Below are positions 12,547 through 25,012 of a DNA stretch of 64,000 nucleotides, piece after piece. Position 1 is the first letter of the stretch, and each line of letters starts with the position of its first letter. Source of the DNA: Marisa cornuarietis (Eukaryota; Mollusca; Gastropoda; Architaenioglossa; Ampullariidae); contig SMMW01000635.1 in assembly GCA_004794655.1 (NCBI GenBank), positions 1,706,001-1,770,000 on the forward strand, read 5' to 3'. The position numbers and the translations under genes were made by a program. The notes under the pieces are model-generated. The model saw only the letters and a program-made list of their open reading frames with translations, did not search any database and had not been told where the DNA came from.

Positions 12547-12590
<44 letters not shown>
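12517..12590. repeat. (GT)n(GCGT)n(GT)n compound microsatellite
   Basis: GT dinucleotides flank a block of about six GCGT tetranucleotides. It is the left arm of a pair with the complementary compound repeat at 12754-12840. Confidence 0.95.
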
Positions 12591-12592
<2 letters not shown>

Positions 12593-12747
12593 TACACGGC
12601 GACAAAATGACGCTGGTCACGAAAGGAGTTGTTGATGGCTGAATGTTAGATGATGCGAGTGAAGATATGTAAAGAACATTCAGTAAAGCATACCGTTCGA
12701 CTAGCTTCTGGTTACTGCAGCAGGACCTGTAGGATCTGGAATCACTC

Positions 12748-12753
<6 letters not shown>

Positions 12754-12819
<66 letters not shown>

Positions 12820-12840
12820 GCACGCACGCACGCACACACA
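12754..12840. repeat. (AC)n(GCAC)n compound microsatellite
   Basis: Reverse-complement counterpart of the 12517-12590 repeat, in mirrored order. The spacer of about 163 bp between them is unique sequence. Transcribed together, the two arms could pair over about 70 bp. Confidence 0.95.
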
Positions 12841-15800
12841 TGCAAGCGCACGTGCATAATCCTTAGATACGTACACACTGTTCTCCTTTATTTCTTTCGT
12901 TCAGTTACTCTTTAAATTAGTCTTTAACGTACACGATCCGTTCTGTAACGCCCTCACGACAAGTTCAGTGTTTTTAATGTTGCTCATTAAATGAAATGTC
13001 AAAGGGAGTATGGCCAGAAGATGAACGTGATACTGAATACTTTATTCCGGAAAAAGCGAAAAAATAAAATGAAACAAGAAGAACAGAAAAGAAAAGAGAC
13101 AATCAGCGCGAACTTAAAAAAGAATTATTTCAAGTGTGCGTGGTACGTGCATGTCTCTGGTGTCCGGGTGGAGGGGTACATGCACGAATAAGCAAACTGA
13201 GACCAGCTCTTCAAGTAATTCTGCGAGTGAATATTTGTCCCTGTTCTCACTTCTGTCTCCTCTGCTCCCACCTGTGAAGTCATCGCAAACAGAGACGACT
13301 ATGTCCACTTGTCGGAGACTGAGCCAAATTATGTTGGTGCCATCATCTTTCCCTCTGAGCCACCGTGGAACTGCGCACTCAAGCTTCGGTTGAACAGTGA
13401 ACGCTGACGTTTGAGGCACGTGCCCAGAATCTCGCATTTACGCGCAGGTTCGCTCAAACTTTGAACAAATCTCGGAGGTCAAGAGAGATGACGGCTCCAG
13501 TGGGTGAAGATGAACACTGGTCTCTCTTCAAACTTTCTAGTCCGGCCCCTCCCAGACCTCATTTCCAAAGCGTAAATATTTATGTATAAGAGAAAATCCT
13601 ATCATCAGAGGATCTCATGTGCCGAGGGCAAGATGTGTGCCGACGGTGGATGCTTCCAGAAAAGACAGATCAACGGTTCCTACGAGCATACAGCCTCAAT
13701 CAATGACATTACAAATCCATTCAGACAAACTTCAGTCTTTATACTTTTCTTACCCTTACTCCCTACTTCGCTGACCACCTCCTTCATGCTTCTATGACCG
13801 TTTATCCCCGGCCTTCTTTTTATTCCCCCCCCCCCCCATTTAAAAATATCTTTCGGAACTTCTGTTCCTCCTGGGAGTGGTTCGGGGAGATAAATCTGTG
13901 TGCAGAGTGCAGTGGCCCCCCGTTTCCTGTACACATGGCTGGGGCCACGTAGGCACATTATCTGCTGGAGAAACTCTTTTCGGACACAGCTTTGATGAAT
14001 ACCGCTTTCATGAACGATTTCCGAAAGCAAGATGCTAATCAAATAATAAACCCTTTATAACCGTCGTAAAAGCCTGCGCGCTGCGATTCGCTTCAGAGAC
14101 TTGGCATCTTGCAAACAAATTGAGCAGTATAGCTTCAGGAAGATTATAGGAAACAGTTTTGTGCTGCAGCTTTTGGAATCATGTATGAGCATAATGGCAC
14201 GCTGTTCCTTTTACAGCATCTCCTTATCTACAAATTGGCGATGAGCCCATTGAAGAAAAAAAAATCTTCATTCATCTCTCATGGACGTCTCACGCTATAT
14301 TTAGTCGACTTGTTGGGGGAAATCTTGGATCGAAAGTACACTTAATGACAAACAGATTCACGACTTCACTTCCAATTATCCTAGATCAAAGCGAATAATA
14401 AAATTAATTAAAATGTTATGACGATTTTTTTTATCAATGCTGAGGATAAAGAATCAAGATATGGATATCAAACCAGCTGAAAACTATTTGGTGATAACGA
14501 GGTGTACTTTTTCATTCCATGATGTTTGCCTCCATCCTAAATTTGCTAGAAATCGGATCAAATGTCTAGCAGCACAATTCGTAAAGCTCCACATCCGTAT
14601 GACATTCTCTGGATGCTCTTATAGATTACCCCCAAAGTGTCAAGGGGAAAATACTCAAGAAATAATGCCGTGGGGATCAATTTATCTCCAGGGCTCTTCA
14701 GGTCTGCTCCCATCTGTTTTCAGCAGTTACCGCCTTCTAGTGGCACAGAAGGTTCTATCCGCTCCCAGACTGCGCTCCTCCCTAGAAGCCCCCCTGTGCG
14801 GGCATGCGCACTCGCATGCTGGCGCCCTCGTGCATCAGAATGCGCCATCGGGATAACAGGTACGCGCCAACACCCTCGCTATCTTCTCGACACACGGATG
14901 ATAAAACCTCCCGGCCAGCTAGCCTTCTTATCATGCCAGTCATCGGAAACGGTGAATGGGGGGGGGGGGAGAGAGGAAAACGAAAAAAAGAAGGATCAGA
15001 AGAAAGTGTCCAACCTTGGCGTCTGTACCCTGCACCTATCATGTTTTTCTTGGCTCCGGAACGAAAATTGAAATGATCAATGGCAGTAAACCTTTTTTTC
15101 CTCCACTACAGGCCAGCTGACAATTAAGAGCAAATACTGCAAAGAAAAATCGAACAACCGAAAAACATGACCCAACCATTAGAACCTGTCCTCCAGACAG
15201 AGCCTAGGCCTGTGCTGTAAATTGTAGTCCTAAATTACTGACACCTTCAAGTTATGTCCATACACGTCTTCACACTGAGAGAACAGTCGACCACAGCTTG
15301 CCCTAAGATGTGATGTAGTTACATCATTTCCTGCAAGTGCAGTACTGACAACACATTTCAAAGTGGATAGATGTCTGCTGAGGTGGATTTTATGTCTGCT
15401 GTGCCGGAGGATGGAAACAGGCGACAGAGGCGTGGGATGGAGATGACAGAGATGGAGAAGGAGAAAGATTGGTTTTTGGATTCTTAGAATGTATTCCAGA
15501 TTGAGAAAAAAACAACCAGTTGTCAACAGCACTGCGCATAAAGAAAACAAAGCAAAACAATGAGCAAGAATGTTCCTTAACTCAGTTTCTTGCAGAATGC
15601 CCCAAGGAGACCAAACGCAACAAAGAAAATCAAGGACAGGAAAACAAAATCATTGAGAAAAACACGAGTCTAAACGAAAGCATGAAGAGAGATGTAAGGA
15701 AACTTCAGTAGATGTCTTCATGATTCTTACTTGGAGTCAGGACAAAATAAAGTCTGAGTGGAAGCATACAGAGAAGAATACTTCTTCTGAGGACGTTTGA

Positions 15801-16343
15801 CTAATTTTTCCAGTATATTTTATTGGAACAGGAAGGACAAGAATAAACATTATGAAAGGGAGCTATTCAAGGAGATGAGACTGTTCATCTTAAGCTGGAC
15901 AAAAAGACCTATAGATAATATAGTCCTATTAGTACCAGTTTACTTTGCTCAGGAAGTTAGTCATATTTACGAATAATGCACAGAAGTGGGCAGGAAGAAG
16001 GAGAGAGAGAGGTGGGTAGAAAGAAAAGAAATTGAATGGACTTTATTACAAGACCACTGACTTATATGTAGAGGGTTCTACAATAAAACAAAATAAAAAT
16101 TACCGTAAAGTATACAATGTGTTATATAACCCTTGTGTTCTATATTTCTCATTGTACCAGAATAGTCAGCAGATCTCGCTACTGAACCTGTACTAGCAGT
16201 GAGGTCAGTTTGTTGGAGTAAACTTAGTGGCAGTATGAAAAAAACTGTTAAAAATTTCAGTAGTTGCTCCGTATACGTTGCGTAGAAAGGTAGAGAGAGA
16301 AAAAAACAGAGAGAAAATGGGAGCTAGAGTATAAGAAAGAAAT

Positions 16344-16377
<34 letters not shown>

Positions 16378-17325
16378 GGACAGATATTTGATAGACACAC
16401 GTAGATAAAGCGAGAATGGGATTAACAGCTAGGAAAAAAAATGAAGAAATTCATCCAATTATGTTGATCAATGAATCGTTAGTGCAGAGGATGCGGCCAT
16501 TTATAACCAAGTTCTGTGTTTGTGTCACAGCAAGTGGCTTCATCTTCCCTGAATCATTGGCTGTCCGAGTCGAGGAAAAGCGCAGTTACTGTCAGAAATA
16601 ATTACACTTCGTCTTCTGCGGACAGCACATCCATGGCCGCCTTCCAGCCTTGGCATCGTTCAGCCTGAAGCTGTTCTGGAGACACTGCATCCAGCATTGA
16701 GCCCCTCCATTCTTTATAATAGTCCTTCCGGTCCCTGAATACAAGTTCTTGCCAGGTTTTTGTCAAGACATAAGCCACATTTTAGAGGCTATAAAGGTAC
16801 GACTCATAAAGGCATGTCGAAATAACTTTTTATCTAATTCGTTATCTTCTTTCCATTGCAGCTCTAAACTCCTCTTTACTTACGAGGACAAAGCAAGTTC
16901 TAGCTCCAGTCTCCATGAAGATTTAAAGAGACAAAAAAGCTCCCTGATGAGGTTGGCCGTAGGGGACCTTTAACTATGAATAGCTCACAGCACGGACCTT
17001 CTTTCACTGGATGTCTCTCATTCGTTGTCTCTTTGCTCTATCATAGGAGTGACCAATCGTAACAAACCCTATAAACGAATGGCTTTCGCTTCCGTTTTCT
17101 GTCAAAATGGCGGATCTGTAAAATGTATTCTGTTTGTTTATAGAAAACACATTTAGATTTTTCGATAAGTTTTAATATAAACACATCGTCACAACAGATG
17201 CTATTGACTTGTTTTACCACTAACAATTAAAGAAACATTGTTTTTGATTTTTTGGAAACAATTGTATAGATAATTCTGTTAGGAAAACAAAACATCTACT
17301 TTAAGAATTTATTTAAGTTATGCAA
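12841..17325. other. Unassigned non-coding stretch
   Basis: No gene is supported. The stretch contains a C run at 13824-13838, a G run near 14959-14969, an A-rich region at 13040-13100, purine-rich segments at 15990-16040 and 16260-16320, and a GA microsatellite at about 16347-16376. Open frames at 14437-15076 overlap in two plus frames and one minus frame without any domain signature. Nothing else stands out. Confidence 0.45.
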
Positions 17326-17650
17326 AAAACAGACAAACAACAAAAAAAAACAACAACAACAAAACCGGAAACACGAGGCCTGTCTAAAGGAAAGCCGAGA
17401 CTTACACCGGACATGAACCTGAGTCGTTTATCCAGTAATGAAGGTCCGTGGATCACAGTCTCTACTGCACTGCCCGTGGAAGCAATTTTTCCTATCTTTT
17501 CTGGTCAAGGAGAAAACAATGCCATCATTTGTGGACAGGTATCTAATTCAGAGACAAGTATGTGTGCCCCAGGATGAGATCCGAACCCTGGACATTACGA
17601 TTTACCTTTTGCCTAGCGAAGTACTGCCGCCCACTTGAGTCACGAGGTTG
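17326..17650 (-). mobile_element. Degenerate tRNA-derived SINE candidate
   Basis: On the minus strand the segment begins with a tRNA-like head: box A-like TGACTCAAGTGG near 17640, and the box B-like GGGTTCGGATCTC at 17576-17588. It runs about 325 bp to a (GTT)n/poly-T end at 17326-17365. The box B neighbourhood (GGGTTC-GATCTC-TC) resembles that of the clearer SINE at 55 kb. The spacing between boxes is longer than in a real tRNA and I found no target-site duplication, so family membership is tentative. Confidence 0.45.
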
Positions 17651-17720
17651 TCTGAACGTGACTCAGATTTTTCTAAAAAGTTGTAACAGCGATGAAGACT
17701 GTAAAATTTCTTCTGGCAAG

Positions 17721-17906
17721 ATGTTTTCTTACTCCATACTGATTCTTACCTTTATGTTTTTTTGCTTTGGCCTGAATCTTCGAGCGTCAGTAGGTCAAAG
17801 CGCATGCGCTGACGCACGCTTCAGCATTTTTAGCCGCGACATTTGTGAAGTGCGAGGTGTTTGTGTTTCTCTAACATTGATTTGTAAGGACTCGTGGCGT
17901 TGTTAA
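17721..17906 (+). CDS. Short ORF with signal-peptide-like start and Cys-containing tail (candidate)
   Basis: A 61-codon ATG-initiated frame. Residues 5-20 are strongly hydrophobic (ILILTFMFF...), followed by polar residues and a possible cleavage region near residues 22-26. The rest contains five cysteines, at about residues 29, 42, 48, 55 and 61. It ends at a TAA directly after the last Cys. The shape is that of a small secreted cysteine-containing peptide, but length and composition are compatible with chance. I recognise no family, see no good promoter or polyadenylation signal, and the number of cysteines is odd. It could equally be one exon of something longer or nothing. Confidence 0.15.
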   Translation: MFSYSILILTFMFFCFGLNLRASVGQSACADARFSIFSRDICEVRGVCVSLTLICKDSWRC

Positions 17907-19467
17907 AACATTAACTGCTTAATATATCCTGTGCCTATATTTTTCTTGCAGACGACAGTAAGGGGGAACAAATGAGAGGGAGTGGAGAGAACGGTAAACT
18001 AGTTGAGGTCTAACGATTAATCTAAATTTAAATTTAAACTTTCTTTTACGCAATTTAGTTCCTCTTTCACATTTCACACATTGTAACTTGAAAACATATT
18101 ATATACATATTATAAACATTTTACAAATGAAAAATGGTGGAGGAGGGAGCGTAATAAGGGGTGACAAGATGAGAGTGAATAACCAGATTTCCTGCTAGAA
18201 AAACGTGCTTTCTGTGTGTATCCTCCACGATGTGTATTGCCTGTCGTTTACGGTAGAGGTGCAGGTGCTGAATAACTGAGATTAGTTTATAAAAGATTAC
18301 AATATCGTTATTGATTAAGATGTGAGCAGGAGACTTTTGTTTAAAAACTGATCATTAAAAGTATTGAGTTGAAATAGTTTTTCTTTGTAGGCAAGCAATT
18401 TGTGTTAGAGCCGTTTAAAGGAGTTCTACACCATTTTGATTTTTAAAGAGATTAGTAACCACGCATTTGAGGTTGTGTACAAAAAGGTAGACTAAGATAA
18501 AAGAAATCTTCTTAAGAATAAGATACCTGGCAGACGTGGCAAGCTGTAAATACTCACTCTGATTTGCTAATTAAAGCGATTGGAGAGGACATGATACGCG
18601 ATCGCTGGTGAGAAAACAAATAATATTATGCATGTGGAAGTGTGACAGTGAGCATTTTCAACGATATTCTGCTTAAATCCTTAGTTATTTGCCGTGCATG
18701 TCTCAAGAGGATATCAAAGACAACGTGAATAAAAATAAAATAGAAAATAACATTTCACATTATCATCCTTCTTACCTCCCCTCTTGTCACTTCAAGACTT
18801 CTGTCCCACCCCCACACACACATCTATCGTCTTCGTGCTGCTATCGCCATTGAGATTTGTGTAAATGGCCCTGTTAACCCCCCTGGTACAGCCTTTGTCT
18901 GTGGTCTGGGTTCATCGTACTTTCAACTAGCTTCATTCAAAGCTTCAAAGACTCTCTTACACAGTCATGATGACAGACTAAGCAGAGAACACACACGCAC
19001 GCACGCACGAACCCATCCACGCACGCACGCACGAACCTACCAACCCACCCAACTCTTCCCCCCCCCCACACACGGACACGCACACGTACACGTGCACTGC
19101 TGTGATGAACGCGCGGGGACTTGGTTCATGTAACATTGCTCATGAACATGTTGGTTGCAGAGCATGCTGGTCTTTCTGGGATAATCACCCTAAAAATATT
19201 TCCAAGACAATATCTTTTCCTATTAATAAAGATGGCACAATATCCATCATCAGATTTAATTGCGGAGTTGCCGAGATACTTTCATCGTTAGATACAACTC
19301 TCTGGCTACAGCGCCTGGGGGCGTTGCGGCTGGAGAGTAAATATGAGAGTCGTCCATAAACACACATCACAACTTGAAGCCTTATCGATAGTAAGTGTAA
19401 GTAAATACAGAAATGATCTTTGCTTATAATATACTAAACCCGTTCCTCAACGTAAACTCCCAGGATT
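17907..19467. other. Unassigned AT-rich stretch
   Basis: Mostly AT-rich with no convincing exon. Near 18990-19090 there is a run of degenerate CGCA/CCAC motifs (several GCACGCACGCACGAACC copies). Nothing else can be named. Confidence 0.45.

Positions 19468-19519
<52 letters not shown>
19468..19519. repeat. (GACA)n microsatellite
   Basis: About 13 uninterrupted copies of the tetranucleotide ACAG/GACA. Confidence 0.95.
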
Positions 19520-19521
<2 letters not shown>

Positions 19522-19554
19522 AAACGTAGATATTACGAGACACACTGGAGATAA

Positions 19555-19975
19555 AGCAAGAAGAAAATCCCAGAGAAAATAAAAATGGTGTGAAGGAAGA
19601 AAGAAGAAAAGTAAAATTTGGAAGAATTAAAGAAAGGATAAATTAAGAAGGAGGTAAGCAGAGAAAAAGGTCAAATGTAGGCAATCACATCAGCAAGTAT
19701 GGGAAGAATTATAGCAAGGAATTAGGGAAAGAAGTAGGCAAGAACAAGTAGAAAGAAGAATGCAAAGAAGTAGGGTAAGAATGGGCAAGGAAGTAGGGTG
19801 AGAAGTGGGCAAAGAAATAGACAAGAAAGTAGGGACGGAAGTAGTTAAGAAGACAAGAAAGTAGGAAAGGAAATGGGACAGAAAGTAGGACAACAAGAAG
19901 AAGTGAAAGATAATGTGAAAGGAGAAAAAGAAAGACGAAAGTGAGAACAGAGAGAGAGAGAGAGAGAGATGGTCT
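19555..19975. repeat. Purine-rich degenerate minisatellite, ending in (GA)n
   Basis: About 420 bp with nearly all purines on the plus strand. It contains recurrent AAGTAGG-AAGAA and AAGAAAGTAGG motifs at irregular 12-20 bp spacing and ends in a GA run at 19950-19968. The minus-strand frames across it (Leu/Ser/Phe/Tyr-rich) are compositional artefacts. Confidence 0.7.
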
Positions 19976-22679
19976 GGCAGTCTCTGGAAAACAACAAGCT
20001 GACACAGGCATCACATAACAGACTCTGCTGGTACACATTTATGAAGGAATTTTACCTCAGCATAACGTGGTGACACACCTATAGGCACTGGAGGTAACAC
20101 GAGAACGGGTACAGCGGAGAATGGACATTTCTTATGTTTTCTACTTGTTAAAAGTGCTGATTGAGCGACAAACAGCAGCAGGCTGCTGGCTAGAAGCCCA
20201 TGCAACAATCTTGTCAACGCCATCGATTTATAGGAAGAATGGCGAAACCCACTTCGTCGGCAAGTGTGGAAGAGACGCCAGCCCTTGTTACCGAGCAATA
20301 AGACCCTAAGAGCAATTGTTTTTCTTGGCATTCTGAGACATAGAATAAAGCTTGCACAGGTAAAAAAAAACAACCTCGGTGTCCGAGGCTTGTGCAGGTG
20401 AAAGCCGTCTTCTAAAGGCTGTCCCGGTAAATGCCACGGCGCTCAGAACTCGTTCACGTAGAAGCAAAATGTCCAAAGCTCTCAGCAGGACTATCGCGGA
20501 CGAGGATCGATGAAGAAGAACCTTGAAAGGAAAACAAAGACCACAAGAGCTGCCTCTTTCCGCTTCTTTGCCGCAAGTCAACATTAACTAGAATGTTTTG
20601 TAGACTGGTGCCGTAGTTAGCAAACATGCCACTCACAAAATGCTCCCACACCCAGGGAGATCTCACTTACTGCCAGGGCGGGGATCGGATTGTTTCCTCC
20701 TTCACATGATAAGTCATTACTTCGGGATTAATAAAAAAATGTCAGTGGTATCTTTTCAGTGCAATGGTGGCAGAGTGAAATGGTATTTACAAAATATTTA
20801 AAAGTTGGCGGCACTTGTTAGAACGAGAAACCTATGCGTCCTACCTCCTTCTCCTGGGTCACCATTGGTTAAGACTAATAATTTAAAAATAGTAATAAGA
20901 ACAATAACAAAAGTTTAAAAGATCGATCAAAGAACGACTTTAATCTGTTGATAGTTTTGTATTAATTTTAAGATTTATAGAAATTGCGAAAATTTATTGC
21001 TTAAGAACAATCAAATAGTAGACAATATAAATATGTCTAAATAATTAACTGATTGACATCAAACAGTAAAACTGGGATAATAGATGTTTTCTCTCTTGTG
21101 GTACCAGGGTCTGCTGTTCACCCCTATCCTTCTCCCCCAACCTTTGGTATGTCACTGTCTAGCTTCTATTAGATCATGTCAACGGTAACAAAACATGAGA
21201 AACATGAAAGAAGGTGTTTGCGAAAAATCAGTTAACAGTGAGAATCCTTTCCCTTGATTACAGTCTTTCTCTCTCAAAACTCTTCTACGTTTTCTACTCT
21301 TATTTCTGCTTTCCGAATCTTATTTTAAGGGGCTATCTTGAGTTGAACATTTTCAATGAATGATGTGTGGACTTGTGGGGCTTTGTGGAGATGGGTGACA
21401 AGATACTGGAGAAAGGCTTGCTTTGGTTATTAAGGCTAAAGGCAAGACAGTGCCTCGGCAATCAGCGGTGAGTGTCGTTCAGGCAAGTCTCCCCAGGGCA
21501 AAACAATCAAGCGGCAACAGAGAGATTTATCTACGTAGGAAGCCAGAGAAAAGTATGGAAAAAACAGGGTGAAACCCCTTGAAGCAGACTGAGAAAACAC
21601 CTTGTAAATGAGAGATTAAATTCGTAAAGGGAGATCACTGAATAATTTCAGAAAAAATTGTCTAAATTCGCAAATAACTCAAAGCTAGTAAACAGCCTGC
21701 AGAAAGAAGGCTAATTCTATGATTACTTCTCATTTGCACTAAAATACAACCTTAAAGTCTTAACTGAGCAAATGCCACAAGCATCATATATCGATTTAGA
21801 AATTTCGGGGTTCAGAAAAATACAAAAAGTAGGAAGTGGATGAGACCGTCTGTGATAATAGTTTGATAATAGTTTTGAAACAAATGGCGGTTGTAGCGCT
21901 AGGAACAAAGACCACATTTGCAGTCCAGCAAGCTAGATTACTTTGTTAATAATAATCTGAAAATTTTGTTTTAGTTTTACTGATTTTGTTAAGGTCCTTT
22001 TATGATACTTTGACAGCGCTGACCATTCAGCTAAAAATGATTGTTTTCTTGACCAACTAAAATGATGCTTGTTACTATTCTAGTAACATATTCACCTCTT
22101 TGTTTTCGAAATGATCTACTTTAAAAACGCTTAGTGTGCTTAGAAGTTGCTTATGATGGACTTTTAGCATAAATATATAAAACAAATTCGTTAACCAAGT
22201 TAGACAACTTTTTCCTATGGACATTTCAGTTTCACTGGCATATTTTAGATAACCGTGTCCAACACTAGGTCTTCTTGTTTCCGAACTAAACTTATCTTTT
22301 ATAGAAACTTATTCAAGTTCTACTTCTGAAATTTCTTCAGGAAACAGTACAGCGAGGATTAGCTATATAAAAGTCGTAATAAAGGTCCAGTGAAAATGAG
22401 TTCAACATAAAATCAGCTTAACACGAGTGAGTCAAGATATTGTCTCCCTTTCTGTTATTGCAGAGATTGCTTTCTCCAGGAAGAGAAGATTGCAGCTAAT
22501 TTTTCAGCTCATTCAATTCCAGAAGTAATCTGAATCCGTGTCTTAGAGTGCCTTTCAATTTTGTTCACTTATTAAAAGTTGACACTACTAGAGCTTCCTT
22601 GAACAGGCCAAGAACAAGAGACTTGAATGTGAAAACACTCGTGATTGTGTGATTGTGTTCATTGATTTTGTTTGTGTTT
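19976..22679. other. Unassigned stretch
   Basis: The region 20010-20670 is comparatively GC-balanced, with overlapping open frames on both strands of up to 120 codons. None has a recognisable domain or a consistent splice context. From 20700 to 22680 the sequence is AT-rich without distinctive features. Confidence 0.4.
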
Positions 22680-22820
22680 TTATTGCTGTGATTTTATGAT
22701 TAATTTAGCAGCAGACTGAACAGCTGACACTAACATCAAGGGGATATCGCTGATAAATTGTTGCACTTTGTCTGTCTCCGAAAATCTCTGTCCTCCATTA
22801 CCATCTGACACAAGCTGGGT
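22680..22820 (-). CDS. Candidate terminal coding exon, unidentified gene
   Basis: On the minus strand, a long T/C tract followed by CTCTCTACCCAG gives a near-ideal 3' splice acceptor (AG at 22822-22821). Behind it lie 46 codons and a TAA. The stop overlaps an AATAAA polyadenylation hexamer (22679-22684). The peptide begins TQLVSDGNGGQRFSETDKVQ and continues into a probable amphipathic helix (about residues 18-45) rich in Val, Ala, Ile and Gln. I do not recognise a family. The exon starts in phase 0. It may belong with the minus-strand candidate exon at 24850-25012, but that exon ends in phase 1, so at least one more exon would be needed between them. Transcript evidence would decide. Confidence 0.35.
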   Translation of the reverse strand, partial: TQLVSDGNGGQRFSETDKVQQFISDIPLMLVSAVQSAAKLIIKSQQ

Positions 22821-24216
22821 CTGGGTAGAGAGAAAAAAAAGTCCAGGTGCAAACAGTCGCAAAATTCAGTCATTGGGTCACAAACATGTAACCACACAAA
22901 ATTCTCTTATTAAATGAATTCTCCAATCGATCTTAACCTCCACTTCTCTCTGTCAGGCGTGTTCTAACGAATTACTGTTTTTATTTGTCCCTTCACTTCC
23001 TTCGCCGCCTGGGCAGTGGGAACGTGGGGGTCGCTACATCCTCTTCTCCAAGATGGTGTTGTCTGACGAAACAAACAATGTTAAAAAAAGGAATGGTAAG
23101 ACAAATGTTTTCGGCAGCAGAGTGTTTAGAAACCTGAAATATTTGGAGTCCTGCAGAGGGCTGTCTCCGTGGCCTTGTATTAATTGGTTACACGTGTGAC
23201 GAGATCTCATTTCACTTTCCAGCGTTTCCTGCTGGGGACAACAGCTGTTTGAGAACCCGAGACAAAACACATTTGAAACAAAGGAAAGTGGGGACATCCT
23301 TGATTGTAATTATTACTTTAACGACAGCGACTGAGTTTGTTTACGACAGGCGAGATTTGTTCCATGTTCTAGGCATGGTGTGCGCCCCTCCTCACCTACA
23401 TTCCCCCAACATCCCTATCCCTACACTGCCAGCTTGTCGCTGATGAGCTTTCGTCCGGAGGAGTCGATTTTGCTGTTCTTTGCACTTAGCAATAATGGCC
23501 ACCGATCTGGCAAGGTGGACAAACAGTCTCTGTCTCTCTTTCTCTCTGTATATATATATATATTTCTATTGTGCCTAGACATCTTAACATAAATAAATAT
23601 GGAAGCTTATTTGTTGTCTTTCTATCTTTCAATTAGTTCCTATTTATTTTTTGTTCTGCTTATAAGAGGAGAAAGAGATGGGATAGGCACCAGAGGGGAG
23701 GGGAGGGAGAGAGAGAGAGAAGGGGAGGCTAGGCACACATGTTTACTTCTGATGTCACTTTATGCAGCACTTGCGAAAAGAGCACTTGGCATACTCTGCT
23801 TAAAATAAATATTACAAAGAAATGGAATTTCCGGAGAAAACCACCACACAGCATTAAAATATTTAATAGAAAAAAAGTACAGCACAGGTTTTTTTGTTTG
23901 CGAAGATGAAGATGATCAACGTACAGTTCAGCTAGGAGAGGAACTGCACTGAGAGCTAAAGCAAGCCTCCAGCAGCATCAGTGGTAAGCAGACTGGAGGG
24001 AAAAAAGGGAATAAAAGCTCGGATAATGTGTATGCTTGACTGAACTTCACACAATGCGCTTGCTATTGCCACAGATGGAGGATCCAAGAGGTGGTGTTGT
24101 ATGAGTGCTTTGTGCTTTTTATTTGCGCCGAAAGCCATTGTTTTGTTTGTGTGAGAGTGTGGTTCTGTTCACCACGTATGCGGGGCTACTCTCCTCCTTT
24201 CTTCCTCTCTCTCTAC

Positions 24217-24253
24217 ATATATATATATATACACACGCACGCACGCACGCACG
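24217..24253. repeat. (TA)n(CACG)n compound microsatellite
   Basis: TA dinucleotides followed by about five GCAC tetranucleotides. Confidence 0.9.
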
Positions 24254-24537
24254 TGAATGCAAGTTTACTTGCAAAAACTGGAAAGTGATAATGATGGAGG
24301 GAAGATCTCATAGAAGAAAGATTTCGAAGAACGAGAAAGAAAGAGTGAGGTGGTGGAGGAGATAAGAAGAGAGAGAGAGTAAGTGAGAGATAAGATGCTG
24401 TTTGGAATGAGACATTAGCTTTGGGCGTGGTTCTGGTGATGTTTAATCTTAACATTGAATATTTTCTCTTCTGTTGCATGCAGATATTGAATTCTATCAC
24501 CCACCTACCCGCTCGTACTAACACTCACACTCACAGA

Positions 24538-24543
24538 CGCGCG

Positions 24544-24626
<83 letters not shown>
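24538..24626. repeat. (CG)n(CA)n microsatellite
   Basis: Five or six CG dinucleotides followed by about 37 CA dinucleotides, alternating purine-pyrimidine throughout. Confidence 0.95.
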
Positions 24627-24628
<2 letters not shown>

Positions 24629-24849
24629 TTAAATGTAAATATTTCCTTTTCATTCGTCTACGAAATTTCCCACCTTCCCGTCTCAAAAAGAAAAGGAAAG
24701 GACATTTACAATATTGGAAGCAGTAGAAGGGCTACTTGATGAGAATGAAGCAGGATGAGGGGAGAAAAACAAGGCAAGGACACTAGAATCAAGCGCGCTA
24801 ACAAGGAAGTGGAATTACACCCTGGTAATAAGGAAGAGACATTTCTTAC

Positions 24850-25012
24850 CGTCGTTGGGCCTGGGTAAGGACAGAACAGTCTCGGCGCACTCCATGTGCA
24901 GCATCGCCGTAAGTTGCTGCATGCCCTCGTGAACCGAGTCCAGAATCGATTGCTGTTTTTTCGCCGATGTCCCATTGTCATCCATCCTGACGCTGCTACC
25001 TCGCGAAGACAT
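24850..25012 (-). CDS. Candidate coding exon, unidentified gene
   Basis: The minus-strand ATG at 25012-25010 opens 54 codons that end exactly at a consensus splice donor (GACG|GTAAGA, intron from 24849). The peptide has low-repeat, protein-like composition: an Ser/Arg/Asp/Asn-rich start, then a probable helix with SILDSVHEGMQQLTAMLHME, then SLPRPND. The frame stays open upstream of the ATG to an acceptor-like TTGTTACAG, so the exon could be internal rather than first. It ends in phase 1. I recognise no family. The good donor exactly at the end of a protein-like frame is the main support. The CpG-containing DNA here differs from its AT-rich neighbours. Confidence 0.35.

Larger units (their letters stand above)
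22821..24849. other. Possible intron region plus simple repeats
   Basis: If the two candidate minus-strand exons belong to one gene, this is intronic. It contains a TA run at 23548-23562, a GA tract near 23707-23720, a TA/CACG compound repeat at 24217-24253 and the CA array at 24538-24626. Weaker acceptor-like CCCTCCAG and CCCAGCAG sites occur on the minus strand near 24000 and 23235. No reading frame after either of them is convincing. Confidence 0.35.
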
